64,000 nucleotides of DNA from positions 2,976,001 through 3,040,000 of the forward strand of contig NZ_CP006568.1 of NCBI RefSeq assembly GCF_000517405.1, given 5' to 3'. Below the pieces are notes generated by a model that worked only from the letters and a program-made list of their open reading frames with translations, was not told the origin of the DNA and did no database searches. The DNA is from Candidatus Sodalis pierantonius str. SOPE (lineage in GTDB: Bacteria; Pseudomonadota; Gammaproteobacteria; Enterobacterales; Enterobacteriaceae). Numbering within the stretch: position 1 is the stretch's first letter; the number at the start of each line of letters is the position of its first letter. Position numbers and translations under genes: made by a program. Positions 38,215 through 49,096 of this stretch are shown piece by piece.

Positions 38215-41076
38215 TTGAAATATCTTACTTCGTTTCGCACTACGGTCAAAATCTCCCGCTACCTGTTCAGGACGCTAACGCTAATGCTGTGGGCGCTCGG
38301 CACGCTATTATCCTTCCTTTATTTTGTCAGCCTGCTGCATCAGCGGGAATCCGTGCTGCGGCAGGAATACGACAATAGCTACGAGCAGGCGCAGAATTAT
38401 ATCCGGCACTCGGTGGATATCACGCGCCAGCTGAGATACATGGCGGAAAACCGGCTGACCGGCAGCCTGGGCGGGCTGGATAGGCTGGACGCCAACGCCG
38501 GCGGCAAACTCACCCAGCCGCGCTACAGCGCGCTAATCCCCAATGGCGACTGCGCCAAAGAAACGCCGCGTTTTCATGCCGCGATCAGCGCGCTGACCTA
38601 TTTTCTCAGCTATTGGAAAGACAATTTTTCCGATGCCTACGATCTCAACCGAGTTTTTTATATCGGCGGGGAGAGCCTGTGCCTGGCCGATTTCGGCATG
38701 CACAGCGTGGAGAACGGCAACGACGCCGTGCCGAAAAGCCTGGTGCGCCAGGTCATCAAATTTCGCAACGCGCGCCTCAGCGACCGGCAGGGCACGCAAT
38801 ATTGGGTCGCCCCCGGTAACCGGCACGACAGCGGCAGCTATTATGTGCTTATCCCCCTTTATAGCGGCAATAAGCTGGAAGCACTTATCGGCATCGAGCA
38901 AACGATAAGGCTGGAGGATTTCGCCAGCGCCAGTAACCTGCCGATCGGCCTTACGCTGCTGGACCAAAACAATCTGCCGCTGCTGAGCCTGACCAGCGGC
39001 GAACGCAGCGCCGCGGCGCTGGGTATCTTTCCGTCGCAGCCGGCGTTTTTCGGCTATAACCACGGTTTTGCCAATCTGGTGATGAAAAAACCGCTGTCGC
39101 AAACCGCGCTGAGCATGGCGTTTTCGCTGCCGCGCAGCGCGGTGATAGACAATCTCAGCATGCTGCTGTTTAAACTGGGGCTGTTGAATCTCTTTTCCGC
39201 TGCGGCGCTGATGTGCTTAACCTGGCTGTTTGAGCGCGGGATGCTGGCGCCGGCGGAAAAGAACGTTTATCAGTTGGAAGAGAATGAACAGTTTAACCGC
39301 AAAATCGTCGCCTCTGCGCCGGTGGGCATCTCCATTCTGCGCATCAGCGACGGCTCCAATCTCATTAGTAATGAGTTAGAGCATAATTATTTAAGCATGC
39401 TTACCCATGAGGATCGCCAGTGCATTACCCATATCATCAGTGGGCAGCAGGTTAATTTTGTCGATGTCATTACCAGCAACAATACCAACTTGCAAATCAG
39501 CTTCGTCCATTCCCGCTATCGTAACCAGAACGTCGCTATTTGTGTGCTGGTGGACGTCAGCGCTCGCGTGCGGATGGAGGAGTCGCTGCAGGATATGGCG
39601 GCGGCCGCCGAGCAGGCCAGCCAGGCCAAATCGATGTTCCTGGCGACCGTGAGCCACGAGCTGCGCACGCCGCTGTATGGCATTATTGGCAACCTGGATC
39701 CGTTGAAAACAAAGGTTCTGCCGGACGGCGTCGACAGGCTGGTCATGGCGATGAGTAACTCCTCGGCGCTGCTGCTCAACATCATTAGCGACATCCTTGA
39801 TTTCTCCAAAATCGAATCAGAGCAGCTGAAGATTGAACCGAAAGACTACTCCCCCCGCGAGACGGTGAGCTATATCGTTGGCAATTACCTGTCGCTGGTG
39901 GTGAAAAAACGCCTGGGATTGTACTGCTTTATCGATCCCGACGTACCGGACAGCCTGCGCGGCGATCCGGTGCGTTTGTAGCAGGTACTGTCCAATTTAT
40001 TGAATAATGCCATTAAATTTACCCGCAGCGGCAGTATCGTGGTGGCGGTGTACTGTCGGGACGGCTATTTGCAGTTTAGCGTGCGGGATACCGGCGTCGG
40101 CATGCAGCCGCGGGAAGTGATGCGCCTTTTCGATCCGTTTGTGCAATTGGGCGACGGCGGCCAGCGCCCGACCCAGGGTACCGGCCTGGGGCTGGCGATT
40201 TGTGAAAAACTGGTCAATTTAATGGACGGCGATATCGCCGTGGAGTCCGAACGCGGCATCGGCAGCCGTTTCACCATCCGGCTGCCGCTTTATCAGGCGG
40301 TCACCCGGCCGGCACAGACACAGGATGCCGCTGGGCATACCTGCTGGTTGGCGGTGCGCAATAGCGCCATGGGACGCTATTTGCAGTTGTTATTGCGTCA
40401 TCAGGGGCTGACGATGCTGGACTATCATGACGAAGCGTTAAGCGTCGACGATATTTTCCTGTGCGATGATCCGCAGCAGCCGGAAGGGACGGCGCGCGCC
40501 AAGATTTGCTTCTCCAACGAGCATATTGGTCCTGCGGAGGAGATCCGCCCCGGCTATTGGCACGTCACTCCGGCGTTCACCGGGGATCTGCCGTTGTTGC
40601 TCAACTACCTCTATCGCAGCGAACAGGCGGTGTGTCCGGCGTTGCCGGCGCCGCAGGTGATGCTACCCGCGAGCGTTGACAACGACGATATCCTGATTTT
40701 GGTGGTGGACGATCACCCCATCAACCGTCGGCTGCTGGCGGATCAGCTGGGTTCGCTGGGCTATCAGGTCATAACCGCCAACGACGGGCTGGATGCGCTG
40801 AATGTCATAAGCCGGCAGGCGGTGGACATGATTTTGAGCGACGTCAATATGCCGAACATGGATGGGTATCAATTTGCCCGCGCGCTGCGCACCCAGGGTA
40901 GGGTGACGCCGGTAGTCGGCGTGACCGCCAACGCGCTGGCGGAGGAAAAACAGCGCTGTCTGGATGCGGGTATGGACAACTGCCTATCAAAACCGGTGAC
41001 GCTGGAGGTGCTACAGCCGGTGCTTACGGCCTACAGCCAAAAGGTACGCCAGGCGCGAAAACCGGCTGAGGATTGA
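38215..41076 (+). pseudogene. rcsC: RcsC hybrid sensor kinase, in-frame amber stop
   Basis: RcsC phosphorylates RcsD in the envelope-stress Rcs phosphorelay. The frame is 954 codons (E. coli 949) from a TTG at 38215 (LKYLTSFRTTVKISRYLFR aligns with MKYLASFRTT). It has a membrane helix pair flanking a periplasmic domain, the kinase H-box ATVSHELRTPLYG, the ATPase boxes DTGVGMQ and GTGLGLAICEK, and a receiver with phospho-Asp in VLSDVNMPNMDG. A TAG at 39979-39981 replaces the first Gln of RLQQVxSN, cutting the protein between the dimerisation and ATP-binding parts. Nothing else is broken. The TTG start instead of ATG is a second possible lesion. It converges on rcsB. Confidence 0.9.
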
Positions 41077-41445
41077 GGGCGAAAGTTGCCGCGGGCAGTA
41101 TAAAACCAGCCGCGCACTCTGCGGTCGAGAGCGGAGCGCACCCCAGGAGCGATTGTCGGTCAAAATGGATGTGAAAGTGTGCTGCGTCGCTGTGCCGAAT
41201 AACCTGGCGCGGGTAGCGTGCAGGCGTGTCGCGCTATCGCCGGATAAAACCGCGGCGAACGCCGACGGGCGGCTCGATCAAGGTGGGCGCGCAGGCCAGA
41301 TACGCCGCTTTGCCGCATCATTTGGCGCGGGTAGCGTGAAGATGGCTATGCCGGATAACGCGAGGCGGGTGCGATGGGCGCCCGTGACGACACCCCTTAA
41401 GGCGGCGCAGCGGCAGGCTATGCCGCGCGTCCGAAAAGGGGGGAA
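41077..41445. repeat. GC-rich convergent gap between rcsC and rcsB with short repeats
   Basis: 369 bases, no gene. TGGCGCGGGTAGCGTG occurs twice (about 41207 and 41323), and GCCGGATAA occurs at about 41241 and 41353 next to GCG-rich stretches, reminiscent of degenerate REP elements. E. coli also has repetitive DNA between these two genes. No terminator with a clear T run was seen. Confidence 0.45.
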
Positions 41446-42096
41446 TTACTCTTTATCCACCGGCGCCATGCTTACCGACGAGAGGTAATTCAACAGGCCG
41501 ATATCGTTTTCCACGCCCAGTTTGAGCATGGCCGATTTCTTCTGGCTGCTAATGGTTTTGATGCTACGGTTCAGTTTTTTGGCGATTTCAGTCACCAGAA
41601 AACCCTCGGCAAACAGCCGCAGCACTTCGCTTTCCTTGGGCGACAGGCGTTTGTCGCCGTAACCGCCGGCGTTGATGCGTTCCAGAAGCTTCGCGACGCT
41701 CTCGGGCGTGTATTTCTTGCTTTTTTGCAGCGATGCCAATGCCTTGGGCAGGTCGGTAGGCGCGCCCTGCTTCAACACGATACCGTCGATATCCAGCTCC
41801 AGCACCGCGCTCAAAATCGCCGGGTTGTTATTCATGGTCAGAACAATGATCGCCAGGTGCGGATAATGGCGTTTGATGTATTTGATTAACGTGATGCCAT
41901 CACCGTACTTTTCTCCCGGCATGAAGAGATCCGTCACTAAGACATTCGCATCCAATTTGCCAAGACTATTAATAAGGGCGGTGGAGTCCTCGAATTCGCC
42001 AACAACGTTGACCCATTCGATTTGCTCAAGGGATTTTCGAATGCCGAACAAGACGATCGGATGGTCATCGGCAATGATGACATTAAGGTTATTCAT
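41446..42096 (-). CDS. rcsB: RcsB response regulator
   Basis: The 216-residue protein has a receiver with phospho-Asp56 (NVLVTDLFMPGEKYGDG), Lys109-type residue in GIVLKQGAP, and a LuxR-type helix-turn-helix (LSPKESEVLRLFAEGFLVTE). RcsB controls capsule, motility and envelope genes, alone or with RcsA and other partners. It is intact and nearly unchanged from enteric RcsB, 8 bp downstream of rcsD on the same strand. Its retention next to two amber-interrupted phosphorelay genes suggests it works independently of RcsC/RcsD or through another donor such as acetyl phosphate (inference). Confidence 0.97.
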   Translation of the reverse strand: MNNLNVIIADDHPIVLFGIRKSLEQIEWVNVVGEFEDSTALINSLGKLDANVLVTDLFMPGEKYGDGITLIKYIKRHYPHLAIIVLTMNNNPAILSAVLELDIDGIVLKQGAPTDLPKALASLQKSKKYTPESVAKLLERINAGGYGDKRLSPKESEVLRLFAEGFLVTEIAKKLNRSIKTISSQKKSAMLKLGVENDIGLLNYLSSVSMAPVDKE

Positions 42097-42104
42097 AGTT
42101 AAGG

Positions 42105-44798
42105 CTACCTTGCATGCTGCAGCATTTTAGTGACAAAAACATCAATCTGATGGATTTCTGATCCCATCTTCGCTATATCTTGTTGTTTAACATATAACTC
42201 AAGTGACTCACAGGCACGTTTGCCAGGCTCTAGGCCGAGCATCGCGAAAACTCCTTTCAAACGATGAGCGGTTTGCGCCAGCGCGTTCAGATCGCCGCTT
42301 TCCGCTTCAGTATACAACCTCTTTACGTTGTCGGGTACTGTCTCAACAAACAGGGCATAATAGTCGCTGTCCTGTAACCGGTTTTGGTAACCGCCGGTGC
42401 TCATCGGCTCGCCGGTCGCCTGATCCCGCTCGTCCTCCGGCTCCCCCAACCGCTGCTCTATCAGCTGCAAAATCGCCTCAAGCATCGGTGCGCTAAAATT
42501 GTAATTTACCTTGATACGCCGGGTGGTAAGCGCCATTACACCCTGAGCGTCACCGTCCAGCAGCAGCGCATAATCCTCCATGCGCGCCGGGTCGTCCGTC
42601 ATCAGTAAATCATGTTCCTGACCGAGATGGTGTTCATCGACGTAGACGCATTCGGCGCCCCATTGTTCCAGCATGCCGCTCACGATAGCGCGTATTTCTT
42701 CGTTGCGAATGTCCAGTAAGACTAATGTATCTTCCAGCAACTTCTCGGCTTCGTCTCCGGCGTCGCCCTCCAGCGGGGCCAGCGGCAAGCTGAGGGTATA
42801 ACGCGTGCCGATATCCACCCGGCTTTGTATCGCCAGCCGGCCGCCCATGCGGCGGCAGAGCTGATCGCACAAGAACCAGGTCAATCCAGAACCGCGCTGA
42901 TACCGGTCCTGCTGCGCCGCGCTGACAAACGGCTGGCTGAGGTTGGCCAGCTCTTGCTCGCCGATGCCGCTGCCGGTGTCGCTGAGGGAAAAGGTAATCG
43001 CGCCGCCGGCGTCATCGCCGCTCACCCGCAAGGTGATTTTGCCGAAATGGGTGGTGGTGATGGTGTAATCGAGGATTAGCGCTATCACTTTGCTCACCGC
43101 CTGCGCGTCCCCTGTATAGTGCCGGTCGAACGGCAGCAGGTAGTGATGAAACAGCCCCAGTCCTTTTTGACTCAGCAGCGGTAACCGGTCCCGCAGCTGA
43201 TGCAGATTGACAGGCGCGCTCGCCGGTTGCCACTCCTGCAGCTCCAGACGGGTAAGCAGCTGTAGATTATCCGTGAGCCCCATCAGGCGTGAAGACTCCT
43301 GGCGGAGCTGCGCCAATAACGCCACCTGCTGCTGCTCCTGGCTGGTGGTGATACGATCCACCAGCAGCTCGATCGCGGCCAGCGGCGCGTTCAGTTCCTG
43401 CTGAATGTTGTTGAGTATCGCCTGCCGCGCCTCATGATTTTTATCCAATTCCCGCTGGGCCTACTGCAACTTTTTATTGACCAACACCTCTTTGTCCTGA
43501 TCAAGCAATTGGAACAGCCAGGTCTGAGGGGCGATCTGGCTCTTGAACATCCGAATTTCATACACTTCGTTGTTCACCGTGGCCTGGATCACGCCCTGAT
43601 GGCCTTCGGCCAGATTAGCGATTTTCTGTAAACTCAGATGGGGTAGGAGGTGATCGGCGATTTTATTGCTCGCCACCAGGGTGTTATCGCTGAAATTATA
43701 AATCAGCAGGCCCAGCGGCAGATTGGCGATCACTTCCTGTCCCAGCGTTTGATGGGATTTTAGCTGCTGTACCATATCCGTGTTGGGGCGCAATAAGTTT
43801 TTGCGCACCAGATAAATGCCGAGCAGCGAGAAGGCCATTAACACCAGGTCGATAAGCACCAGCCACAGATTATTATGCAGCAGGTCAAGCGCCAGACTGA
43901 TAAGCGAAACCCGGTAGGTCATGGAGAGCGGCGCATTGGATAACGGCGCGGTAATTTCGAGCATGGCGCCGCTCATTCGACTGTAAACGCGCGGCGCCTG
44001 GGCGTCATCGATATCGTCATCGTCCGCATCGCTGTCCGTGGCGTTTCTGTCGGGGGTGCGATTAAGAGCGAAATTGGCGCGCGCCATATTCAGCGGGATA
44101 ATATCGTTGATGGGCAAATCGAAGGCGATAATGGTCGCCAGATGGCCTGGCTGATTGAATATCATGCGCTGCGTGAAATAGTAGTCGTTGAGAAAACGAT
44201 ATTTGCGCAGGGGAGAGAAACTTTCGCGTTCATCCAGGATGTTGGCCTGCTGCAGCATTTCGCCGCGGCGAGAATCCACCAGCGAGCCGATATAGCTGTC
44301 GCGAAAGCGGGGATTCGTGTCGCGCAGCGGCTGCGTGGAGATGAGCGTCAGACTGTTGTCGCTGCCGTTGAGATAGTACAGGGTGAAGCTGTTATTCTCG
44401 ACCCCCCACAGTACGTCAAGATAGCGCGACATCGCCAGCGCGCGGGTGTAGGTCGCGCTTTCATGGCTGCCGAAAATCATCGCGTCGGTTTTCTTATGGG
44501 GTTTATCCACAAAATAGACGTCCGGACGCAGCCGCACTTCCTGAGCGCCGTTGGGCTGCAGCGCCTGCGGGTCGTTTTTGCCGGTAGCGTCATAAAGCTG
44601 ATAGGCCGCGACGCGATATTTGTCGATGCGTTTTTGCATGGAGCCGGCAATGGTGCTCAGACTATGCTGCTTTTCCACCACATAGGTACTGAACACCTGA
44701 TAACCCAGGACCCATAGCGATAGCAATAATAAGAGGATAAATACCAGAAAACCGCGCAGCAGCGCAGTCGAGGTTAACGCGATTTTTTTAATTTGCAT
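42105..44798 (-). pseudogene. rcsD: RcsD phosphotransfer protein, in-frame amber stop
   Basis: RcsD relays phosphate from RcsC to RcsB. The frame is 898 codons (E. coli 891) with two membrane helices around a periplasmic domain (ALLRGFLVFILLLLLSLWVLG near the start and LVLIDLVLMAFSLLGIYLV), a degenerate kinase-like region, and the HPt box TAHRLKGVFAML near the end. A TAG at 43461-43463 interrupts it right after VLVNKKLQ where the E. coli protein has Gln (KQAQR), before the kinase-like and HPt parts. The rest of the frame downstream is open. A product ending here would keep only the membrane/periplasmic sensor part. Confidence 0.9.
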
Positions 44799-45941
44799 AA
44801 CGGCCCGGCTCGGATTGTCCTTTAATGGGGCGCGCGCTGGCGCTGACCAGCAGTAATAATACCGCTACACAGCCAAAAGCGACATACAGGCTGGTTAATT
44901 GGGCGATGAAACCAATCAGCGCGGGGCCGGTCAACAAACCGGCGTAACCGACCCCGGAAACGGCCGCCAGCGCCATGAGGCGACATGGCCCGCTGGTCGC
45001 TCGCCGCGCTGAACAGTAGCGGCACCAGATTGGCGGCGCCGAAGCCCAGCAGTAGAAAGCTTAGCAGCGTCACCGCCGGCACGTCGATGGCGATAGCCAG
45101 CAATAACCCCATTGCGGCGCACAGGCTGCCGCCCATTAGCATGCGAAAGCGGCCGATGCGGTTGATCAATCGATCGCCACAAAGCCGACCGAGGGTCATA
45201 CTGATGCAGAACAAGGCGTAACCCCGCCCGCCGGACGCGCTGTCCATGCCCCGTTCATGGGTGAGGAACAGAGCGCTCCAGTCCAACATGGCGCCTTCGG
45301 TTAAAAACAGAATAGAAGCACAGCAAACCGATGGCCAGCACCCGTCCATGGGGACGGACGAACAGTGGCGCGCTCGGGTTGTCGCCCGCGCCGGTCACGA
45401 GGTGACCGGCGGCCATTGTCAGCAGAATGACCAGCGCCGCCACGACCACCAGTACGCTCGCAAGCGGCGTCAAGCCGCAGGCCAGGAGCGCGCTGATCAG
45501 ACCGGCGCCGGCAATGCCGCCGATGCTGAAAAAGCCGTGAAAGCCGGACATCATGGCGCGGCCGCTGGCTTTCTCCACCGCTACCGCTTGAATGTTCATC
45601 GTGATATCCAGCGTCCCCAAACCGGCGCCGAACAGCAGCAGCGCCAGCGCACTTTCCAGCCATGCCAGTATCGGCAGCGTCACGCCCAGCACGCAGACCG
45701 CCGCGACGATCGGCCGTTTGCAGCCCAGCCGGTGCGCCCAGGGCGCCGCCAGCAGCGAGCCGATACCCAGACAGAGCAGCAGCAGGCCGAGGGAGGCATC
45801 GTTAATCGCCAGCCGCGCTTTGGCGAAGGGCACCAGCGGCGCCCAGGCCGACATAGCGAAGCCGGCGATAAAAAACACCACGCGGGTGGCGACACGCACC
45901 GGATAGGTGGCGCGAAGTTCGGGGGGGAGGGCAATGGTCAT
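44788..45941 (-). pseudogene. MFS transporter (YbjJ-like), frameshifted
   Basis: The start MTIALPPELRATYPVRVATR is followed by 12-helix MFS sequence. Fragments: RVVFFIAGFAMSAWAPLVPFAK ... GAGLGTLDITMNIQAVAVEK in frame one to about 45,310; LTEGAMLDWSALFLTHERGMD ... NLVPLLFSAASDQRAMSP in frame two to about 44,985; MALAAVSGVGYAGLLTGPALIGFIAQ in frame three to 44788. The layout and the EGAMLDWSALFL segment resemble the YbjJ/fucose-permease-like group; the substrate is unknown. Its 3' end overlaps the first codons of rcsD by about 10 bp, which would couple them if translated. Confidence 0.75.
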
Positions 45942-46200
45942 AATAATGGGCCGCGAGAATGAGTCCTGGTTAAAAACGCGGCCAATGCGGGCCGCAATCG
46001 AATTTTTGCTGCTTCCTGCGACGGCATCAATCCCCCTTTGGCCGCCGTAGCGTGGGCGTTTACCCGTAGGGAGCGGGCGCGTGCCGCCATCAATTGCCGG
46101 CGCGCCCGGCATGGCGCGAACCGACGCTGCTGTTGCCGGGCGAAATCGTCGCGGCCGGCTTGGCGCCCGCCGTTGCTGAGTCTGCCGAGGTGGCTCACGC

Positions 46201-46572
46201 TTATGACGCGCCGCCGCGGCGTTCCAGCCATAGCGCGATCATCGCCACGATAAAGGCCTGCTACGCCTCGGTAAGCGCCACGCCGCACGGTATGCCGTAC
46301 CATTTCTCGAGACAGCCGCGGCAACAGGTGGCGGTGGCGTGCTGGGCGACAAACACCGGATGACCCCGCCACGGCGTTTGCTTACCGTCTTTGGCCGGCA
46401 GCGCCGGCGCCAGCCGGCTGGCGATAAAATCCCGCGCATGGTTTAGCACGACCGCCATACCCTTAGCGCGCAGATAAGCGTCTTCGCGCGGGTTTAAGGC
46501 GAAACGGCGCCGAAAGGCTGGTTGCTGTAAGCGTTGCCACAGCTGTTCTTGATTCCTTTCGTCTTGCATCAT
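46201..46572 (-). pseudogene. DUF4186-like small protein, in-frame amber stop
   Basis: About 123 codons starting MMQDERNQEQLWQRL. The conserved part RFALNPREDAYLRAKG ... GHPVFVAQHATATCCRGCLEKW is, from memory, the DUF4186 family, which has a CCxxC cysteine cluster and unknown function. A TAG at 46261-46263 after GVALTEA replaces a glutamate-type position; QAFIVAMIALWLERRGGAS then continues in frame to 46201. Loss of the last 20 residues may or may not abolish function. The family name is the uncertain part. Confidence 0.6.
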
Positions 46573-47289
46573 AGTTTTACCTTGCTCCGACTGGCGCCCG
46601 TTTGGTATGCGCAGGGCGCACAGTATAGCACGCCGTACGCCGGCAAACGATGGAGGGCAGTCAAACAATTTACGCTACCCCTCTCGCCCCTAGCGCGATA
46701 ATGCGGCGTGAGGGGCGCAGCAGAACGCTGGCAGGAATGACCGTTGCCGAAAAACAGGCGGCGGCAGGGCGGAATTATGGAATAGTGGCTCTATTTATTT
46801 TATTGTGCACTATTGATTTTAAATATAATTCCACCTACCTCACTTTTATAACCCAAAGATCGTTGATGCTCGGCATATTATTCTCGATCTCTCTCACACT
46901 ATCGCTAAAAAATAACGACGAATGCCATCATGGAAAGCGGTTTGTTTATTTTGATTGCCGAGAATTTTATTGCGATCATCACGTAAAGTTTGAGGATCTT
47001 TATTTTTTAACACAATGTTTTATATAGATTTTAATTTTACCTTAGCTATTAATTAGCTGATTAATATAGTACTTTTAGTATTTATTGTTTTTATCATTAT
47101 GATGTGTGTCGGTTATTTGTTGCCCTCCAATGGCTTGAAAGGTCAAAATCCATCGAGTATGATTCTGCGGTCAGTTCAATATCCGATCTATCAATGACAT
47201 CAAGATCCGTTGAATGCTCGTTTTTATTTGAGCCTCTGCGGATATCAAATTATTAGTGGCAAAATATAATAAATATAGAGGGTATCAAC
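46573..47289. other. ompC upstream region
   Basis: 717 bases. The half next to ompC is strongly AT-rich, as expected for an OmpR/H-NS-controlled porin promoter, and ends with AGAGGG before the ompC ATG. I could not identify micF, which lies here in E. coli. The 126-residue open frame at 46650-47027 has no protein-like character and is not called. Confidence 0.5.
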
Positions 47290-48396
47290 ATGAAACTACA
47301 GTATCTGTCTGTACTCGTTTCGGCTATGGTGATGGCCGGCAGTGCCGGGGCCGCCGAAGTTTATAATAAAGACGGCGATAAACTGGATCTGTACGGCAAA
47401 CTCAACGGCATGCGTTATATGTCCGGCGATGATGATAAAAACGGCGATCGTTCTTTCATTCGTTATGGTTTCCGTGGGGAAACTCAGCTTAGCGACGGGC
47501 TTATCGGATTCGGTACCTGGGAGCATGAAGTCGGGCTGCGCCACGTCGAAAGCGAAGGCGCGAAAAGTACCTTTACCCGCCTGGGTTTCGCCGGGATTAA
47601 GTTCGACGACGCGGGCAGCATTGACTACGGTCGGAACTACGGCGTGTTGTATGACGTCGGCGCCTGGACCGGTGTGATGCCGGAATTCGGCGGTGATACC
47701 ACCGTTACCGATAATTTCCTTTCCGGCCGCGCCAACGGCGTGCTCACCTATCGCAATACCAATTTCTTCGGGATGGTGGATGGCCTGAATTTCGCGCTGC
47801 AATATCAGGGCAAAAACGACAGCAAGGAGGGTGATACCACCGGCCGCGGCCTCCAGGAGGCCAATGGCGATGGCTATGGCTTGTCCGTCACCTACGATTT
47901 GGGTAACGGCGTGTCCGCCGGTGCCGCCGTTAGCAGCAGCAACCGCACTCTGTCTCAGCGATCGCCGGTGGTCGCGCGTAATCAGGGCAAAAAGGCTGAA
48001 GCCTACGCCTTCGGCCTGAAATATGACGCCTATAACCTCTACCTGGCCGCGCTGTACAGCGAAACCCGCAATATGACGCCCTACGGCAACTTCTCGGGCG
48101 ATTTACACGGCTTTGCTGAAAAGGCGCACAATCTCGAATTGGTCGCGCAATATCAGTTTGATTTCGGCCTGCGTCCCTCCCTCGGCTATCTGCAGTCGCG
48201 CATTGACGGCGACCAAAAGGGTAAAAGCCACGATATCAAAAAATACCTCGAGGTGGGCGCCCGCTACAACTTCAATAAGAACATGCTGACCTTCATCGAT
48301 TACCGCATCAATCTGCTGCCCAAGGACGACTTTACCCGTGCCGCGCAGATCTCCACCGACAATATTGTCGCATTGGGTATGACCTATATGTTCTAA
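47290..48396 (+). CDS. ompC: Outer-membrane general porin, OmpC type
   Basis: The 368-residue protein has a signal peptide (MKLQYLSVLVSAMVMAGSAGA, cleaved before AEVYNKDG), 16-stranded porin sequence (NKDGDKLDLYGKLNGMRY, SFIRYGFRGETQLSDGLIGFG), the constriction-loop region with GVMPEFGGDT, and the terminal Phe needed for BAM assembly (NIVALGMTYMF). The position downstream of rcsD supports OmpC rather than another porin. Small-molecule diffusion across the outer membrane. Intact; loop sequences differ strongly from E. coli as is usual. The ribosome site AGAGGG is 8 bases from the ATG. Confidence 0.93.
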   Translation: MKLQYLSVLVSAMVMAGSAGAAEVYNKDGDKLDLYGKLNGMRYMSGDDDKNGDRSFIRYGFRGETQLSDGLIGFGTWEHEVGLRHVESEGAKSTFTRLGFAGIKFDDAGSIDYGRNYGVLYDVGAWTGVMPEFGGDTTVTDNFLSGRANGVLTYRNTNFFGMVDGLNFALQYQGKNDSKEGDTTGRGLQEANGDGYGLSVTYDLGNGVSAGAAVSSSNRTLSQRSPVVARNQGKKAEAYAFGLKYDAYNLYLAALYSETRNMTPYGNFSGDLHGFAEKAHNLELVAQYQFDFGLRPSLGYLQSRIDGDQKGKSHDIKKYLEVGARYNFNKNMLTFIDYRINLLPKDDFTRAAQISTDNIVALGMTYMF

Positions 48397-48433
48397 CGAA
48401 TCCGCCGCGACAAAATATAGGGTTCGTGAAAAA

Positions 48434-48460
48434 CGGGGCGTGCGGTGTGACGCCCCGCTG
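48434..48460 (+). terminator. Hairpin after ompC
   Basis: CGGGGCGT ... ACGCCCCG with an 8-base loop, 37 bp after the ompC stop, followed by only a short T run (CTGTTTG). Likely terminator or mRNA 3' stabiliser. Confidence 0.6.
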
Positions 48461-48584
48461 TTTGAGACCAACACGCCGTCGCCTCCGCCCGGTGTGAGTG
48501 GGGAGACCTGCGGCTAAGGGATACCGGCGAGCAGGATTGCCTCGCGGAGGTGAGTGACGTGATGGGGGTTGAGGCACTAACGAT

Positions 48585-48609
48585 AGCGCTAATTTATCAG
48601 CGCTTTTTT
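48585..48609 (+). terminator. Hairpin with T run downstream of ompC
   Basis: AGCGCT-AATTTATC-AGCGCT followed by TTTTT on the plus strand, 190 bp past ompC; it overlaps the 3' end of the small minus-strand ORF. Confidence 0.6.
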
Positions 48610-48687
48610 GCGCATTTGTCTGACCGCTTTAATCAGCGAAAATACGGCAAAGCCGAGCAAGACGGCTATGAGAATCAGATTCATCAT
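48589..48687 (-). CDS. Possible 32-residue single-helix membrane protein
   Basis: MMNLILIAVLLGFAVFSLIK then AVRQMRKKALIN: one hydrophobic helix followed by a basic tail, the common layout of bacterial small membrane proteins with the positive end inside. Purine-rich GAGAGCAAAGAG precedes the ATG. I do not recognise it as a known small protein. The downstream end overlaps a terminator read from the other strand. Convergent or antisense to nothing. It may simply be a chance frame; moderate to low confidence. Confidence 0.4.
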   Translation of the reverse strand: MMNLILIAVLLGFAVFSLIKAVRQMRKKALIN

Positions 48688-49096
48688 CTCTTTGCTCTCT
48701 TTGCTCTCCTTCTATCCTGAAAGGCGCCTATTATCGGCACAGAGGTGGATGAGGGTAATAGGATGATTCCGCAAGCGGGCGTTGCAACGCTTGACACAAC
48801 GCCTGATACTTTCGCCGTGCTAATGGGTATGGCGTTTTAGGCTACCGGCTTGCCAACCGGCATGGCGCTTTAGGCTTGCGGTGTCGTCAATCGTTACGGC
48901 GCCTCATGTTTTCGATGTTAACGACCGCTACGGCGTTTCGGGTTTTCGCCGCGCCGAGGGGGAGGCCGTCTCATGTCCCAGCAAGAGCCCCTCCAGCGAT
49001 CAAGGTGTTTTCTGCCGCTTCGGGATTGTGATTGTCTTTTGGATAAACAATACTTTATTCTATTTACATTCCCCTCTTTGCCGACAGGATGCCCCC
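48688..49096. other. Gap upstream of the GST gene
   Basis: 409 bases. Contains a loose triplet of similar segments (GGCGTTT-AGGCT-CCGGCTTGC, 48831-48960, each with GGCG, TTT and GG/CTTGCGG-type words), possibly decayed repeats. The frame open upstream of the GST start is not conserved. Nothing else recognised. Confidence 0.35.

Noticed and set aside
41153..41488. 111-codon frame between rcsC and rcsB
   Set aside because: It runs through the repeat-like gap and into the 3' end of rcsB on the other strand; no coding character.
46650..47027. 125-codon open frame upstream of ompC
   Set aside because: No ribosome site or protein-like pattern; it spans a composition change and reads partly through the porin control region.
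46669..47289. micF antisense RNA upstream of ompC
   Set aside because: I looked for the conserved 5' part and the terminator of micF and could not find them; absence cannot be proven by eye.
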